Shown here: piece after piece, positions 9,165-20,671 of the stretch
Numbering within the stretch: position 1 is the stretch's first letter
How the letters are laid out: each line of letters starts with the position of its first letter
Source of the DNA: Prochlorococcus sp. AG-402-N17
Lineage (GTDB): Bacteria > Cyanobacteriota > Cyanobacteriia > PCC-6307 > Cyanobiaceae
Direction: 5' to 3'
Assembly (NCBI GenBank): GCA_003216455.1
Contig: QCIV01000001.1
Location: 62,001-126,000 of the forward strand
DNA length: 64,000 nucleotides
Program-made: the position numbers and the translations under genes
The notes under the pieces: generated by a model
What the model saw: the letters and a program-made list of their open reading frames with translations, nothing else
Told to the model about the DNA's origin: nothing
Database searches by the model: none

Positions 9165-11168
9165 TTGATTTCTGGAATTTCAAAAAAAATAATATTTATC
9201 TCTTTTTTGTTTGTTAATTTCATACAGCCATCAAAATCAGCTGAATTCTTAATAATCAATAAAAATATTAATAACCGCAATACTGAGTTAACTAGATTAG
9301 GATCATTTAATTTAGAAAATCCTCCATCTTCTTGTAATAATTCTATAAATAAAGATCTTAGTAATGATAGTGATTATGTAAAATTTTCAAAAAAAAAAAA
9401 AGAGTCACTTTTGGTTGCTAAAGCCGAAAATCAACAAGAGTTAATAATACAATCGGATAAACAGTCGGAAATAAGTGATATTATTTATGCAGAGGGCAAT
9501 GTATCTGTTTCTTATAGAGGCAAAATATTTAAAGCTGATAAATTAATATACGACAAGTTAAATAAAAAAATTGAAGCAGAAGGAAATATAACATTCATAT
9601 TAGGAGATCAAATCTTTAGAGTTTCACAACTTGAATACAGCTTTATTAGTGAAAAAGGTTATCTATTAGATGTTAAAGGCGTTATCAATACCAATTCATT
9701 GATTGAAGACATATCTTCAAATTTCAGCTTATCAGATTCTAAAAAGTTAGAAAATTTAATTGATTTAAATCAAAAGGAAGTTATAAATACTCCTGAAAAT
9801 ATACAGAATTGGTTGTTTTTTACAGAAAAAATGACTATAGATGGCGATAAATGGAAAAGTAAGAAGGCTACTTTTAGTAATGATTTACTTGAATTAAAAC
9901 AAGCAAAATTAGCAATAAATTCATTAGAAGTTTTTCCTATTAATGAAAAACTCAGATTTAAATCTTCATTAAATTACTTAATACTTGATGAAAAAGTATC
10001 AATCCCCTTTTGGTTAGGCAGTAGAAATTTTGATTTTAAAAAGCTTCAACCTGCAAATAAATGGAACTTTGGATATGAAAATTTAGAAAAGGATGGGTAT
10101 TTTATCGGCAGGAAAATTAACTCAATAGATATAAATGATGATTTTGTTCTTGATTTAGAACCTCAATTCTTGATTCAACGCTTACTCAAAGGCTATACAA
10201 AAAGTTTTGTAAATCAGGGGGAATCAATAACTTCAGATAGGGTTAAGAGAAATTCAAGTTTTGAAGATTATTTTGCTTTAAAATCCAAGATAAGAGGCAT
10301 AATAAAAAGTTGGGATTTAGAAATAGAAAATAATTTAAATTCCTTTGATTTTAATAAATTTTCAGATGCATTTAGATTTAAAACTGAATTGAGTAAAGAA
10401 ATTGATTTATTTGATTCAGAATGGGAAAAAAGTTTTTATGGAATTTATAGAGAGAGAGTATGGAATGGTTCATTAGGTGAAGCAGAAATTTACTCAGGTT
10501 ATGGTTCAAAATTGCAAAAAGAAAATACTTGGATTGTTGATGGCGTTGAAAAGTCAGAATTTTTATCTTTAGGTTTGGCCAACATAACAGCAGAGGCTGT
10601 AAATTCAAAAAATCTTGTAACTAACCTAAAAGGTAATTTGTTTTATTCTCTTGAACAGAAATTTCCAATTAGTATTGTAAATCCTAACAAGAAATCTATT
10701 GATATTTCATATTTGTACATTCCTGAACCAATCACAAAAGGATTAAGTCTTAATACAAGATTAGAAGCGTTATATTCTTTCTATGAAAATGGAGATCATC
10801 AAGAATATTTAGGGCTAGGTATAGGCCCAGAATTAATATTAGGTAATTTTAAATATAAAACTTTTGACTATACTCGTATAAGTCTTCTACCTTTCTATAA
10901 ATTTGATAGTGGCGGAAGTGTTTTTAAGTTTGATCAGAATTATGAGGACTTCACCTTAAATATTTCTTTTGATCAGCAATTATATGGACCAATTATTCTC
11001 AAAAGTTTTGGGATTTTGAACTTAACAAACGATTCAAATAATTATGGTGAATTTATAGATTCTAAAATTTCTTTAAATTGGAAAAAAAGATCCTATGAAT
11101 TAGGTATTTTTTATCAACCTCATAATCAGGCGGGAGGTATTTCTTTTAGTCTCTTTGGATTTAAATAG
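9165..11168 (+). CDS. DUF3769-type large envelope protein with an OstA/LptD-like N-terminal region
   Basis: Signal-like N-terminus, IIYAEGNVSVSYRGKIFKADKLIYDKLNKKIEAEGNITF OstA-like repeat, beta-rich C-terminus. Confidence 0.7.
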   Translation: MISGISKKIIFISFLFVNFIQPSKSAEFLIINKNINNRNTELTRLGSFNLENPPSSCNNSINKDLSNDSDYVKFSKKKKESLLVAKAENQQELIIQSDKQSEISDIIYAEGNVSVSYRGKIFKADKLIYDKLNKKIEAEGNITFILGDQIFRVSQLEYSFISEKGYLLDVKGVINTNSLIEDISSNFSLSDSKKLENLIDLNQKEVINTPENIQNWLFFTEKMTIDGDKWKSKKATFSNDLLELKQAKLAINSLEVFPINEKLRFKSSLNYLILDEKVSIPFWLGSRNFDFKKLQPANKWNFGYENLEKDGYFIGRKINSIDINDDFVLDLEPQFLIQRLLKGYTKSFVNQGESITSDRVKRNSSFEDYFALKSKIRGIIKSWDLEIENNLNSFDFNKFSDAFRFKTELSKEIDLFDSEWEKSFYGIYRERVWNGSLGEAEIYSGYGSKLQKENTWIVDGVEKSEFLSLGLANITAEAVNSKNLVTNLKGNLFYSLEQKFPISIVNPNKKSIDISYLYIPEPITKGLSLNTRLEALYSFYENGDHQEYLGLGIGPELILGNFKYKTFDYTRISLLPFYKFDSGGSVFKFDQNYEDFTLNISFDQQLYGPIILKSFGILNLTNDSNNYGEFIDSKISLNWKKRSYELGIFYQPHNQAGGISFSLFGFK

Positions 11169-11792
11169 CTATATTAAATTAGTATTAAATTTTATATAAG
11201 GTAATTGGGTAAATTTACTTTCTATTAAATTTTCATTTTCAAGTAGTGTTAAAGTACCATCCCATTCTCCTGACAAAAACATTTTTCTTGAGCTTTCCTT
11301 AATCTCAAGATTGAAATTTAAATCTGTTGATTTTGCTAAGGATTTTTTCAGGTCAATTTCTAAAAATAAAAATTGATTATCACAATGGTTTTGTATTGCT
11401 TCTATTAAATTTTTAGATAGCGTAAAACATGGAATTCCTATCGCAATACAGTTACTATAAAAAATGTCGGCGAAACTCTCGCCTATGATTGCTTTTATAC
11501 CCCATCTCATAAGCGCTTGGGGGGCATGTTCTCTGCTGGAACCACATCCAAAATTGCTATTAACAATTAGTATTGAGGCATTTTTGTTTTCCTCTAGATC
11601 AAAAGGATGCTTTCCTTTTAAAGTTTTTCTATCGTCCTCAAAAACAGATTCACCCAATGAATCAAAGTTAACACACTTCAAAAAACGCGCTGGAATTATT
11701 CGATCTGTATCAATGTCGTTACCAATCAAAGAGATACATTGCCCGTTTATATTCGAAATTTTTCCAATTGGTGGCTTAAACTCTATTTTCAT
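11169..11792 (-). CDS. leuD: 3-isopropylmalate dehydratase small subunit
   Basis: GNDIDTDRIIPARFLK, NFGCGSSREHAPQAL. Confidence 0.95.
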   Translation of the reverse strand: MKIEFKPPIGKISNINGQCISLIGNDIDTDRIIPARFLKCVNFDSLGESVFEDDRKTLKGKHPFDLEENKNASILIVNSNFGCGSSREHAPQALMRWGIKAIIGESFADIFYSNCIAIGIPCFTLSKNLIEAIQNHCDNQFLFLEIDLKKSLAKSTDLNFNLEIKESSRKMFLSGEWDGTLTLLENENLIESKFTQLPYIKFNTNLI

Positions 11793-13198
11793 CAGTGAAT
11801 CAATTCTCTAACGTCACTGACTTTCCCATTAATTGCAGCAGCAGCAACCATTGCTGGACTCATGAGAAGTGTTCTTCCATTAGGAGATCCTTGCCTACCC
11901 TTGAAATTTCTATTGCTAGAACTAGCACTAACTTGATTACCTATTAGCTTATCTGAATTCATTGCTAAACACATTGAGCAGCCAGGCTCTCTCCATTGAA
12001 ATCCAGAATCCTTAAATATCTGATCAATACCTTCTTTTTTTGCTTCATGGGCCACTTTTTCTGAACCTGGAACTACAAATGCTTTGACATTTTTAGATAC
12101 TTTTTTGTCTTTTAATACTTTAGCTGCAACTCTCAAATCACTGATTCGTCCATTTGTGCAACTACCTATGAAACAAACGTCTACAGGAGTATTCTTAATT
12201 AATTGTCCTGGCTTGAAACTCATATATTCATAAGCCTCTTTTGCAACTAATCTATCATTAGGAGATAAGTTATCTAAAAGAGGGATTTGTTGATTAATGC
12301 TTATACTTTGGCCAGGAGTAATCCCCCAGGTTACGGTTGGTTCTACTTTAGAAGCATCTAATTTAATTACATCATCAAAAATTGAATTTTCATCGCTTTT
12401 TAATGATTTCCACCATTTGAGTGCTTTATCCCAATGACCATCCTTTGGAGCACATAATTTATTTTGAATGTAACTAAAGGTCTTTTCATCGGGATTAATG
12501 TAGCCGCATCTTGCTCCTCCTTCAATAGACATATTGCATATCGTCATCCTTTCTTCCATTGATAATTCTTGTATCGCAGGTCCTGCGAATTCATATGCGA
12601 AACCTACTCCTGCCTTTACACCAAGTTTATTAATGATATGAAGAACTAAATCCTTAGCATAAACACCCTTAGATAATTTATTGTCACACCAAATCTGCCT
12701 CACTTTCAATTTGTTCATGGCTAATGTTTGGGAAGCTAGAACATCTCTGACTTGACTTGTACCTATCCCAAAAGCAATTGACCCAAAAGCTCCATGAGTT
12801 GAAGTATGAGAATCTCCGCAAGCGATGGACATTCCTGGCTGAGTTAACCCTAATTCCGGTGCTACTACATGAACTATTCCTTGATTACCACTACCAATAT
12901 TAAAAAATCTTATTTTATGTTCTAAGCAATTATTCTCCAGGGTCTCAATCATCTGTTCAGCTAGATTATCTTTGAAAGGCCTGCTCTGATTATCTGTTGG
13001 CACAATATGATCAACAGTAGCAACAGTTCTTTCAGGGAATTTAACTTTTAAGTTTTTATCCTTTAAAGCTCCAAATGCTTGAGGACTTGTCACTTCATGG
13101 ATAAGATGAAGACCAATAAATATTTGATCAGATCCTCCAGGAAGAGTTGAAACCTTATGTAAATCCCAAACTTTATCAAATAGGGTATCTTGACTCAA
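11792..13198 (-). CDS. leuC: 3-isopropylmalate dehydratase large subunit
   Basis: [48 protein letters not shown] Fe-S ligands. Confidence 0.97.
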   Translation of the reverse strand: MSQDTLFDKVWDLHKVSTLPGGSDQIFIGLHLIHEVTSPQAFGALKDKNLKVKFPERTVATVDHIVPTDNQSRPFKDNLAEQMIETLENNCLEHKIRFFNIGSGNQGIVHVVAPELGLTQPGMSIACGDSHTSTHGAFGSIAFGIGTSQVRDVLASQTLAMNKLKVRQIWCDNKLSKGVYAKDLVLHIINKLGVKAGVGFAYEFAGPAIQELSMEERMTICNMSIEGGARCGYINPDEKTFSYIQNKLCAPKDGHWDKALKWWKSLKSDENSIFDDVIKLDASKVEPTVTWGITPGQSISINQQIPLLDNLSPNDRLVAKEAYEYMSFKPGQLIKNTPVDVCFIGSCTNGRISDLRVAAKVLKDKKVSKNVKAFVVPGSEKVAHEAKKEGIDQIFKDSGFQWREPGCSMCLAMNSDKLIGNQVSASSSNRNFKGRQGSPNGRTLLMSPAMVAAAAINGKVSDVRELIH

Positions 13199-13211
13199 TT
13201 TGTAAAAATAG

Positions 13212-14486
13212 TTACTTACTATTCGATAATAGGATTAATCTGAGACTGTTCAAACACACATTTACACTTAGTGTTTGAATTTCTTTTCTATTTCGGGTTG
13301 AGTTAAATAGTTTTTTTATATTAGTTATGTGATTATTAGGTCCTGAAATTGAGATATAGACAAGTCCAATTGGTTTATCTTGACTGCCTCCATTAGGACC
13401 AGCTATTCCGCTAGTTGCTATTGCCCAATCTGCTCCTAATTTCTCTTTTACATTAGTTGCCATGGCTTCACAAACTTCTTCAGAAACAGCTCCGTATTTT
13501 GTAAGCTTTTCTTCAGAAATATTGAGTAATGAATTTTTTAGCTTATTACTATAAGAAACAATACTACCTTGAAAAACTTGAGAAGAGCCTGATATTGATG
13601 TAAGCGATGAAGATAGAAGGCCTCCGGTGCAGGATTCAGCAAAAACAATAGTTTGGCCCCTCTTGCCTAATTCTTTTATTAAAACGCTTGGAAGAGTATC
13701 TTTATCCTCTCCAAAAATAAATTTCGGAAAATCTTTTTTTAATTTTTCTTTAATAGGTTTAATTATATTTTCTGCTTCTATATCATTCTTTGCTCGCGCT
13801 GTGATTCTGAGTTTAACCTCTCCTAAGTTTGCATATGGTGCAACAGTCGGGTTTTTAAGATTTAATAGATCGTTAATTTTTTCTGCAACGCTAGATTCTC
13901 CAATTCCAGTAAATTTAAGAGTATTTGAAAAAAAGGAATAACTATCTGAGAATTTAGTTTTAACGAATTCATAGGCCGTTTCTTCCCACATAGTTTTCAT
14001 TTCACTAGGTACTCCGGGGAAAGTAAGAATAGTAAATCCTTTTACTGGTTCCCAAATCATTCCTGGGGCAGTGCCCCTAGGGTTATTAATTATTTGAGCA
14101 TTTTTTGGGAAGAAACATTGTTTCCTTAAGCTAGAGGAATCGTCTTTGAGATTTGAGTTTGGAAGTTTTTGTTTAATTTCATCCCATAAGTGCGGCCTTT
14201 CAAAAAGAGATACATTAAAAGATTTGGCGATTGCTTCAGTAGTTAAGTCATCTGGGGTGGGTCCCAAGCCACCCGTTGTGATTAGAAGATTACTTCTTTT
14301 CGATATTTCTTGAATTAATTTTATAATTCGATCACAATTATCACCTACAGTTGATTGCCTAAAGTGATTTAACCCTAATAGCGACAACTGTTCAGAAATC
14401 CATTGAGCATTTGTATTTATGATATTTCCTAAAAGTAGCTCTGTTCCAATAGAAAGAATCTCAACTCCCTTGGAATTAGAACTCAT
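13212..14486 (-). CDS. cinA: CinA-like competence/damage-inducible, nicotinamide-nucleotide amidase family protein
   Basis: [56 protein letters not shown]. Confidence 0.93.
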   Translation of the reverse strand: MSSNSKGVEILSIGTELLLGNIINTNAQWISEQLSLLGLNHFRQSTVGDNCDRIIKLIQEISKRSNLLITTGGLGPTPDDLTTEAIAKSFNVSLFERPHLWDEIKQKLPNSNLKDDSSSLRKQCFFPKNAQIINNPRGTAPGMIWEPVKGFTILTFPGVPSEMKTMWEETAYEFVKTKFSDSYSFFSNTLKFTGIGESSVAEKINDLLNLKNPTVAPYANLGEVKLRITARAKNDIEAENIIKPIKEKLKKDFPKFIFGEDKDTLPSVLIKELGKRGQTIVFAESCTGGLLSSSLTSISGSSQVFQGSIVSYSNKLKNSLLNISEEKLTKYGAVSEEVCEAMATNVKEKLGADWAIATSGIAGPNGGSQDKPIGLVYISISGPNNHITNIKKLFNSTRNRKEIQTLSVNVCLNSLRLILLSNSK

Positions 14487-15754
14487 TTAATTGATGCTTC
14501 AAGTTTGCCTTCATATAGAGGAAAACGATTACATAAAGTTAATACTCTTTCTTTACATTGACTTTCAATCAGTGAATCGTTTGGGTTAAGTAATCTATCA
14601 GCAATAATTTCTCCAACTTCAGCAAAAGCATTCTCATTAAAGCCTCTAGTAGTTAAAGCAGCAGTACCCAACCTTAGGCCGCTGGTTACAAAAGGTGATT
14701 CGGGGTCAAATGGAACAGTATTTTTATTTGCAGTGATATTCACTTCACTTACGAGCAAGTCAGCAATTTTTCCAGTCATATTGATACTTCTTAAATCGAG
14801 TAAAACAATATGATTATCAGTGCCTCCACTAACGATATCTATACCTCTATTGATTAAAGTTGAAGCTAGAACTTTGGCATTGTTTATTACTTGTTGGGAA
14901 TAATTAACGAAATCTGGCTGTAAGGCTTCTCCAAATGCAACTGCTTTAGCTGCAATAATATGTTCTAAGGGCCCACCCTGGGTTCCAGGGAAAACAGATT
15001 TATCAAATTTCTTTCCAAATTCTGCATCTTTACACAATATAAGTCCACCTCTAGGCCCTCTTAATGTTTTATGAGTAGTTGTAGTTACCACATCACAATA
15101 AGGAATTGGATTTGGATGTAGTTTACTTGCTACAAGACCTGCGATGTGAGCAATATCAGCCATTAAGAATGCACCAACTTCATCTGCGATTTTTCTAAAT
15201 GATTCAAAATCGATTGTTCTTGGATAAGCGGAATATCCGCATATGATCAATTTTGGTTTTGTTTCTAGTGCTATCTCTCTTATTTCATCAAAATTTAATT
15301 CACTAGTTTCTTTATTTACACCATAATGAACTGCATTAAACCACTTACCACTCATATTTACTGGAGATCCATGAGTTAGGTGTCCACCATGAGATAAATC
15401 CATCCCCAGGATTGTGTCGCCAGGTTTAAGTAAACTTAAGAAAACGGCAGCATTTGCCTGTGCTCCACTATGGGGTTGAACATTAGCCCAATTTGCATTA
15501 AATAATTTTTTCGCTCTCTGAATAGCTAATTCTTCGATTTCATCAACAAATTCACATCCTCCGTAATATCTTTTTTGTGGTAATCCCTCTGCATATTTAT
15601 TTGTAAGTACTGATCCTTGAGCCTGCATGACGGCAATTGATGCGAAATTTTCGCTTGCGATTAACTCAAGATGAGTTTCCTGTCTATTTTTTTCAGAGTT
15701 AATAAAATTGGATATTACTGGATCACTTTCTTTAAGATTTTGAAGGATATTCAT
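14483..15754 (-). CDS. glyA: serine hydroxymethyltransferase
   Basis: [42 protein letters not shown]. Confidence 0.98.
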   Translation of the reverse strand: MNILQNLKESDPVISNFINSEKNRQETHLELIASENFASIAVMQAQGSVLTNKYAEGLPQKRYYGGCEFVDEIEELAIQRAKKLFNANWANVQPHSGAQANAAVFLSLLKPGDTILGMDLSHGGHLTHGSPVNMSGKWFNAVHYGVNKETSELNFDEIREIALETKPKLIICGYSAYPRTIDFESFRKIADEVGAFLMADIAHIAGLVASKLHPNPIPYCDVVTTTTHKTLRGPRGGLILCKDAEFGKKFDKSVFPGTQGGPLEHIIAAKAVAFGEALQPDFVNYSQQVINNAKVLASTLINRGIDIVSGGTDNHIVLLDLRSINMTGKIADLLVSEVNITANKNTVPFDPESPFVTSGLRLGTAALTTRGFNENAFAEVGEIIADRLLNPNDSLIESQCKERVLTLCNRFPLYEGKLEASIK

Positions 15755-15831
15755 TTAATTTGATAAGTAATAACCATAATATAGACGATATTTTTTAGAA
15801 AAATATAAAAAGAATATTTCATAATTTTAAA

Positions 15832-15905
15832 CGCGCCTGGAGAGATTCGAACTCCCGACACCCTGATCCGTAGTCAGGTGCTCTAATCCACTGAGCTACA
15901 GGCGC
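15832..15905 (-). tRNA. tRNA-Arg (anticodon ACG)
   Basis: Reverse strand GCGCCTGTAGCTCAGTGGATTAGAGCACCTGACTACGGATCAGGGTGTCGGGAGTTCGAATCTCTCCAGGCGC folds as a full cloverleaf with loop CTACGGA. Confidence 0.95.
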
Positions 15906-15991
15906 ATAATTATGTAATATCTCTGTTTCAGGGGCTCTTAGTCAACTAGATTTCGGGTAAAATATCTATTATTAACAATCTAATTATTAAT

Positions 15992-16243
15992 ATGCCTATA
16001 AAGTGGTACGGAAATGGTGATTTAGAAGATCCCATCTATAAACATTTTTCTCGAATAGTAAATTTTGTTATTCACTGCATGATATTTACCGCGATAGTAA
16101 GTGGCACTTGGCTTTTAAAAGAAATTAAATATGAAATCGCTTTTTTTAATAATTTTGCAATTTTCTGGTCAATTCTTTTAGCCTCCCATTTGCTTTTTGT
16201 AATTATAAAAAAACCTAAAGATACTTCAAAACAATCAACTTAA
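15992..16243 (+). CDS. small two-TM conserved hypothetical protein
   Basis: 83-aa ORF with two hydrophobic segments, followed closely by the next ORF. Confidence 0.6.
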   Translation: MPIKWYGNGDLEDPIYKHFSRIVNFVIHCMIFTAIVSGTWLLKEIKYEIAFFNNFAIFWSILLASHLLFVIIKKPKDTSKQST

Positions 16244-16259
16244 TTTAATTTTTAATTTT

Positions 16260-16550
16260 ATGGATTCTCATATACGAATAAGCGATCTAGAAAATATTAT
16301 TTCAGAAAAGGTTTTTATAAAAATAGAAAAGTGGAATTTATATCTTGGAGATGCTGGCCTAGCAAGAAATCTTGCTATTGAATGTATCAGTAATAAAGAT
16401 CAAGGCCCATTGGAGGCAGCGAAAATAAGTTTGAAAGCAATAAATGTAAAAGTAGGTAATGGTGTTAACAGTATTCCACTAATTAATTTAATAACTACCT
16501 CACAAATTCTAGAATTAGAGGAGATTTTGGAAAGTTTTTTTAAAAACTAA
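16260..16550 (+). CDS. DUF3181-like small conserved protein
   Basis: 96-aa ORF, MDSHIRISDLENIISEKVFIKIEKWNLYLGDAGLARNLAIEC. Confidence 0.6.
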   Translation: MDSHIRISDLENIISEKVFIKIEKWNLYLGDAGLARNLAIECISNKDQGPLEAAKISLKAINVKVGNGVNSIPLINLITTSQILELEEILESFFKN

Positions 16551-18169
16551 ATCTTTTTTTTATAAACTTTAAATCTATTTACTTTCAGGTATTTTGTAAG
16601 AAAAAAATAGATTACAAAAAAAGTTAGAGATCCAAATATAAATAATAAAAATTCTCCGAGATTTGAATTGAAGTTATTTGTAGTTTTGAGAATAGTAAAA
16701 CAAATTGTGCTATCTATAAATGCCGCTAATGACATGATAATAATTTTCCTTAATAAATCCAAGTTAGGCAAATTGATATTTTCATTTCTCAGATTAAAAG
16801 AAAGCAAAATACAAACCATAAAGTTGACTATTACTGAAGATAAAATTATTCCTACAACTCCAAAATTATATGGTGAAAGATTCCCAAAATTATTAATTGG
16901 GGCACCAATTAAAAACCAATCAAAAAAAATATTTAATATTATCCCTGCAAATGATGTCTTAAAAGGGAAGTTTGTTTTTTCTATTGAATAGTAAGTTCTT
17001 ACTAATAAATCTCTATAAAGATAAAAAGGTATGCCAACTGCATAAGCAATTAATATATTCTTTACTTTTAAAGCCGCTGAATAATCAAAAGATCCTCTCT
17101 GAAAAACTAACTGTACTATTTGATTATTAAATGTTATAAAAAATCCTGTTAAAAAAATAGTAGTCAAGAAACAGTACTCTATTCCAGAGATCAATTTTTT
17201 TTGGAGGCCTTTATAGTCATTAACACTTCTCAATTTTGAGAATTTTGGAAGTAATGGCAAAATCAAAGAGTTAGATAATATGCCTAATGGAGCTTGTATC
17301 AGAAAGTTTCCGTAGGCTAGTCCCGATGCTGCTCCTTGAAAACTTGAAGCGAAAAACATATCGATAAAAACATTAATTTGACTGAGACCTGATGAGATAG
17401 ATGCTGGAATAATTAGTTTGAAAATCCTCATCTCTTCATCATTAAATAATTGGAAGTTTGACTTTAAGCTCAAGAGACCGATTTTATTTATTTCCGAAAT
17501 TTGAACAACAAACTGAATTAAAGTTCCTATCAAAGTTGCAAAAGCTAGTAATCCCGTATAAGTAAAGAATTGAAAATATGCATTTTCTTGGTTGAAAATC
17601 CAACTTAATAAAATAAAAAAAATAGTAGTTAGGCTTGTTATCGCTGGACTTATACTTGATAAAAAGAATTTTCTTTGGGAATTTAAGGCGCCAAAGCTTA
17701 ACCCTATGAATCCGGATAAAGGGATACAAGGTGTAAGTATTTTTAATTGGTAAGTTGCAATAGATTTAGCTTCGTAACTTAAATTGGGCGCTAATAATTC
17801 GATTAATAAATTGGAATTAAAGTAAATCAATATAGCTACACCGATTAATAATATTGAAAGTTTTATGCTTACTTGAGTTAAAACAATCCCTCCATTTTTT
17901 TTGTTGAGGGGAGTTAGAACTGCAACGACTGCGTTATGTAAGGGACCATTAATCCCTCCAATGATTATTAGCAAAAAACCTGGAATTATATAAGCATAAT
18001 TAAATGCGTCGTATGTTACCCCAACTCCAAAAGCAGCAGCTATGAATATTTGTCTTATACATCCAGCTAATTTACTAAGACTAGTACCAAACGAAATTGA
18101 AAAAACATTATTTTTTAAAAATGAATGCATTTGGATTTGTCTAAATTTTTCAAGAAGTTTAAGTTTCAA
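16547..18169 (-). CDS. murJ: lipid II flippase MurJ/MviN
   Basis: Polytopic protein; LSKLAGCIRQIFIAAAFGVGVTYDAFNYAYIIP. Confidence 0.92.
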   Translation of the reverse strand: MKLKLLEKFRQIQMHSFLKNNVFSISFGTSLSKLAGCIRQIFIAAAFGVGVTYDAFNYAYIIPGFLLIIIGGINGPLHNAVVAVLTPLNKKNGGIVLTQVSIKLSILLIGVAILIYFNSNLLIELLAPNLSYEAKSIATYQLKILTPCIPLSGFIGLSFGALNSQRKFFLSSISPAITSLTTIFFILLSWIFNQENAYFQFFTYTGLLAFATLIGTLIQFVVQISEINKIGLLSLKSNFQLFNDEEMRIFKLIIPASISSGLSQINVFIDMFFASSFQGAASGLAYGNFLIQAPLGILSNSLILPLLPKFSKLRSVNDYKGLQKKLISGIEYCFLTTIFLTGFFITFNNQIVQLVFQRGSFDYSAALKVKNILIAYAVGIPFYLYRDLLVRTYYSIEKTNFPFKTSFAGIILNIFFDWFLIGAPINNFGNLSPYNFGVVGIILSSVIVNFMVCILLSFNLRNENINLPNLDLLRKIIIMSLAAFIDSTICFTILKTTNNFNSNLGEFLLFIFGSLTFFVIYFFLTKYLKVNRFKVYKKKI

Positions 18170-18200
18170 TTATATTTGATTTTTAACTAACGACATATTT

Positions 18201-18941
18201 ATGAATGATCGGATAATTGAATTTGATCCACTAATTGAAGGGGTTTTAATTAAGAGGTATAAAAGGTTTCTTGCAGATATAAGATTAAAGAGTGGAAAAG
18301 TAGTAACTGCTCATTGTGCTAATACAGGCCCAATGAAGGGCCTTTTGAGTGAGGGAGCAAAAGTAAGAATAAGTGTTTCCCCTTCTCCAAAAAGAAAATT
18401 ACCTTTTACTTGGGAACAGATATGTGTTTTAGATGCAAAAAATGAGGAGGTTTGGGTGGGAATTAATACTTTATTTGCAAATAAGTTAATCAAAAAGGTT
18501 ATTGAGAAAAATTTGTTAAACCAAATAATAGGAGAAATAGAGACAATTAAATCTGAAGTTCCCTATGGAAAAGATAAAAAAAGCAGAATTGACTTTTTTT
18601 TAACTCCAAAATCTTCAAATCCTGATAAACGTAACATTTACATTGAGGTTAAAAATACTACTTGGATTAAACAAAATGTAGCTCTATTCCCAGATACAGT
18701 AACGAAAAGAGGTCAAAAACACCTCATGGAATTAAAGGAATTAATCCCCGAAAGTAAAAGTGTTTTAGTACTTTGTATTACAAGAAAAGACGCTTGTTTT
18801 TTTGCTCCCGGAGATGATGCAGATCCCTTCTACGGCAATCTCTTTAGAGAATCTTTAAGTGCAGGAATGATAACTATTCCATGCTCTTTTGAATTCCATT
18901 TAGACCACGTATCATGGAATGGAATTAAACCTTTGAAATAG
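18201..18941 (+). CDS. sfsA: SfsA DNA-binding/sugar fermentation stimulation family nuclease
   Basis: [50 protein letters not shown]. Confidence 0.95.
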   Translation: MNDRIIEFDPLIEGVLIKRYKRFLADIRLKSGKVVTAHCANTGPMKGLLSEGAKVRISVSPSPKRKLPFTWEQICVLDAKNEEVWVGINTLFANKLIKKVIEKNLLNQIIGEIETIKSEVPYGKDKKSRIDFFLTPKSSNPDKRNIYIEVKNTTWIKQNVALFPDTVTKRGQKHLMELKELIPESKSVLVLCITRKDACFFAPGDDADPFYGNLFRESLSAGMITIPCSFEFHLDHVSWNGIKPLK

Positions 18942-19024
18942 TCGAAAAACTTGATATTTTGAAACCCAAAAAAAATAATTTTTAAATTTAACAAATAATT
19001 TTTTGAGGTGCAACTATAAAAATG

Positions 19025-19067
19025 GTATAAACAACTACTAGACACTGATAAGTTTTTTGAATAAATT
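19025..19067 (+). promoter_or_regulatory. putative NtcA-activated promoter of amt: GTA-N8-TAC (19025-19038) plus TAAATT (19062-19067)
   Basis: gtataaacaactac perfect GTA-N8-TAC, 23-nt spacer to a TAN3T -10 element, upstream of an ammonium transporter. Confidence 0.8.
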
Positions 19068-19078
19068 TAAATTTGAAA

Positions 19079-19102
19079 GGAAACAGCACAAACTGTTTTT
19101 TT
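19079..19102 (+). promoter_or_regulatory. terminator-like hairpin in the predicted amt 5' leader
   Basis: GGAAACAG-CACAAA-CTGTTTTT stem-loop followed by T-run, 20 nt before the ATG. Confidence 0.45.
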
Positions 19103-19121
19103 GCAGATCTAATTTTTTTTT

Positions 19122-20582
19122 ATGACCACTGCTTTGCAAACGCCTCAAAGGCGCTCTAGGTCCAAACTTCAAGATGCAAGTCTTGTAAATGGACCTATGC
19201 TCCTTTTGAGGAGTATTCGAGGATTTAGTTCAAACCGCTCTATGTTGTGGCTTGCAACTGTTCCCCTAGCTTTGTTTGGTTTAGGTATTTTTAATCTTTC
19301 AGCTCACGCAGCTGATTTACCTGAGTTGAATGCAGCTTTTCTTGCTAACAATTTATGGCTTTTGATCGCTACTATTTTAGTGATCTTTATGAACGCCGGT
19401 TTCGCTATGGTTGAGGCAGGTATGTGCCGTTCTAAGAACGCTGTTAACATTCTTGCTAAAAACCTCTTTGTATTTGCTTTAGCTGTAACTTCTTATTGGT
19501 TTATCGGCTATTCATTAATGTACGGAGGAAGTGTTGCTGACGGATGGCTTTATTTTGGCGGCTTATTTTTTGATCCAACAGTTACTGCAGATATGGTAAC
19601 TGATGCTGGATTAGTCCCAACTGTTGATTTCTTGTTCCAGTCTGCTTTTGCAGGAACTGCGGCAACTATTGTTTCCGGTCTTGTTGCTGAAAGAGTTAAA
19701 TTTGGAGAATTTGTTGTTTTTGCTGTTGTATTAACTGCATTTATATATCCAATTGCTGGTAGCTGGAAATGGAATGGTGGTTGGCTTGATTCTTTGGGTT
19801 TTGTAGACTTTGCAGGTTCTTCAATTGTTCACTCAGTTGGAGCATGGGCGGGTCTTGTAGGAGCTATGCTTCTTGGACCAAGAATTGGCAAATACTCTGA
19901 TGGTAAACCACAGGCTATGCCAGGACACAACATGGCTATAGCTACTCTAGGCGCATTAGTTCTATGGATAGGTTGGTATGGCTTTAACCCCGGTTCTCAA
20001 CTTGCTATGGATCAATGGGTTCCATATGTTGCTGTAACAACTACTTTGGCAGCAGCAGCTGGTGCTATTGGTGCAACTATTGTTTCAACATTAACTTCTG
20101 GTAAGCCTGATCTTACAATGATAATTAACGGAATCCTTGCTGGTTTGGTTAGTATTACTGCTGGTTGTGGTGATATGACTCTTGCTGGAGCCTGGTTTGC
20201 AGGACTAGTAGGCGGAATTATCGTTGTATTTTCAGTTGCAGCACTTGATGCCGCTGAAATAGATGATCCTGTTGGTGCATTCTCTGTTCACGGAGTTTGT
20301 GGTGTATGGGGTACTCTGGTTATCGGCCTTTGGGGTACAGCTGTACAAGGTGATGGAGCAGGTATGGGATTGTTCAATGGTGGAGGTATTACCCTTCTTC
20401 TAGTTCAAGCTCTTGGTGCCGCAGCTTATGCTATCTGGACACTTGTTACTTGTTGGATTGCCTGGTCTGTAATTGGAGGTTTATTCGGAGGAATCCGAGT
20501 ATCTGAAGAGGAAGAGACTCAAGGCTTAGATATAGGAGAGCATGGAATGGAAGCATATCCAGACTTTGCGTCTGCTAAGTAA
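19122..20582 (+). CDS. amt: ammonium transporter
   Basis: Polytopic Amt family; FMNAGFAMVEAGMCRSKNAVNILAKN, DFAGSSIVHSVGAWAGLVGA, GWYGFNPGSQ. Confidence 0.97.
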   Translation: MTTALQTPQRRSRSKLQDASLVNGPMLLLRSIRGFSSNRSMLWLATVPLALFGLGIFNLSAHAADLPELNAAFLANNLWLLIATILVIFMNAGFAMVEAGMCRSKNAVNILAKNLFVFALAVTSYWFIGYSLMYGGSVADGWLYFGGLFFDPTVTADMVTDAGLVPTVDFLFQSAFAGTAATIVSGLVAERVKFGEFVVFAVVLTAFIYPIAGSWKWNGGWLDSLGFVDFAGSSIVHSVGAWAGLVGAMLLGPRIGKYSDGKPQAMPGHNMAIATLGALVLWIGWYGFNPGSQLAMDQWVPYVAVTTTLAAAAGAIGATIVSTLTSGKPDLTMIINGILAGLVSITAGCGDMTLAGAWFAGLVGGIIVVFSVAALDAAEIDDPVGAFSVHGVCGVWGTLVIGLWGTAVQGDGAGMGLFNGGGITLLLVQALGAAAYAIWTLVTCWIAWSVIGGLFGGIRVSEEEETQGLDIGEHGMEAYPDFASAK

Positions 20583-20601
20583 TCTAACTGAATATTGATT
20601 T

Positions 20602-20636
20602 AAGAAACCTGACTTATGTCAGGTTTCTTTTTTTTT
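20602..20636 (+). terminator. rho-independent terminator of amt
   Basis: AAGAAACCTGAC TTAT GTCAGGTTTCTT perfect stem followed by T-run. Confidence 0.93.
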
Positions 20637-20671
20637 ACGAAAAATTATTTAAAACGTTGTAATATAGGTAG

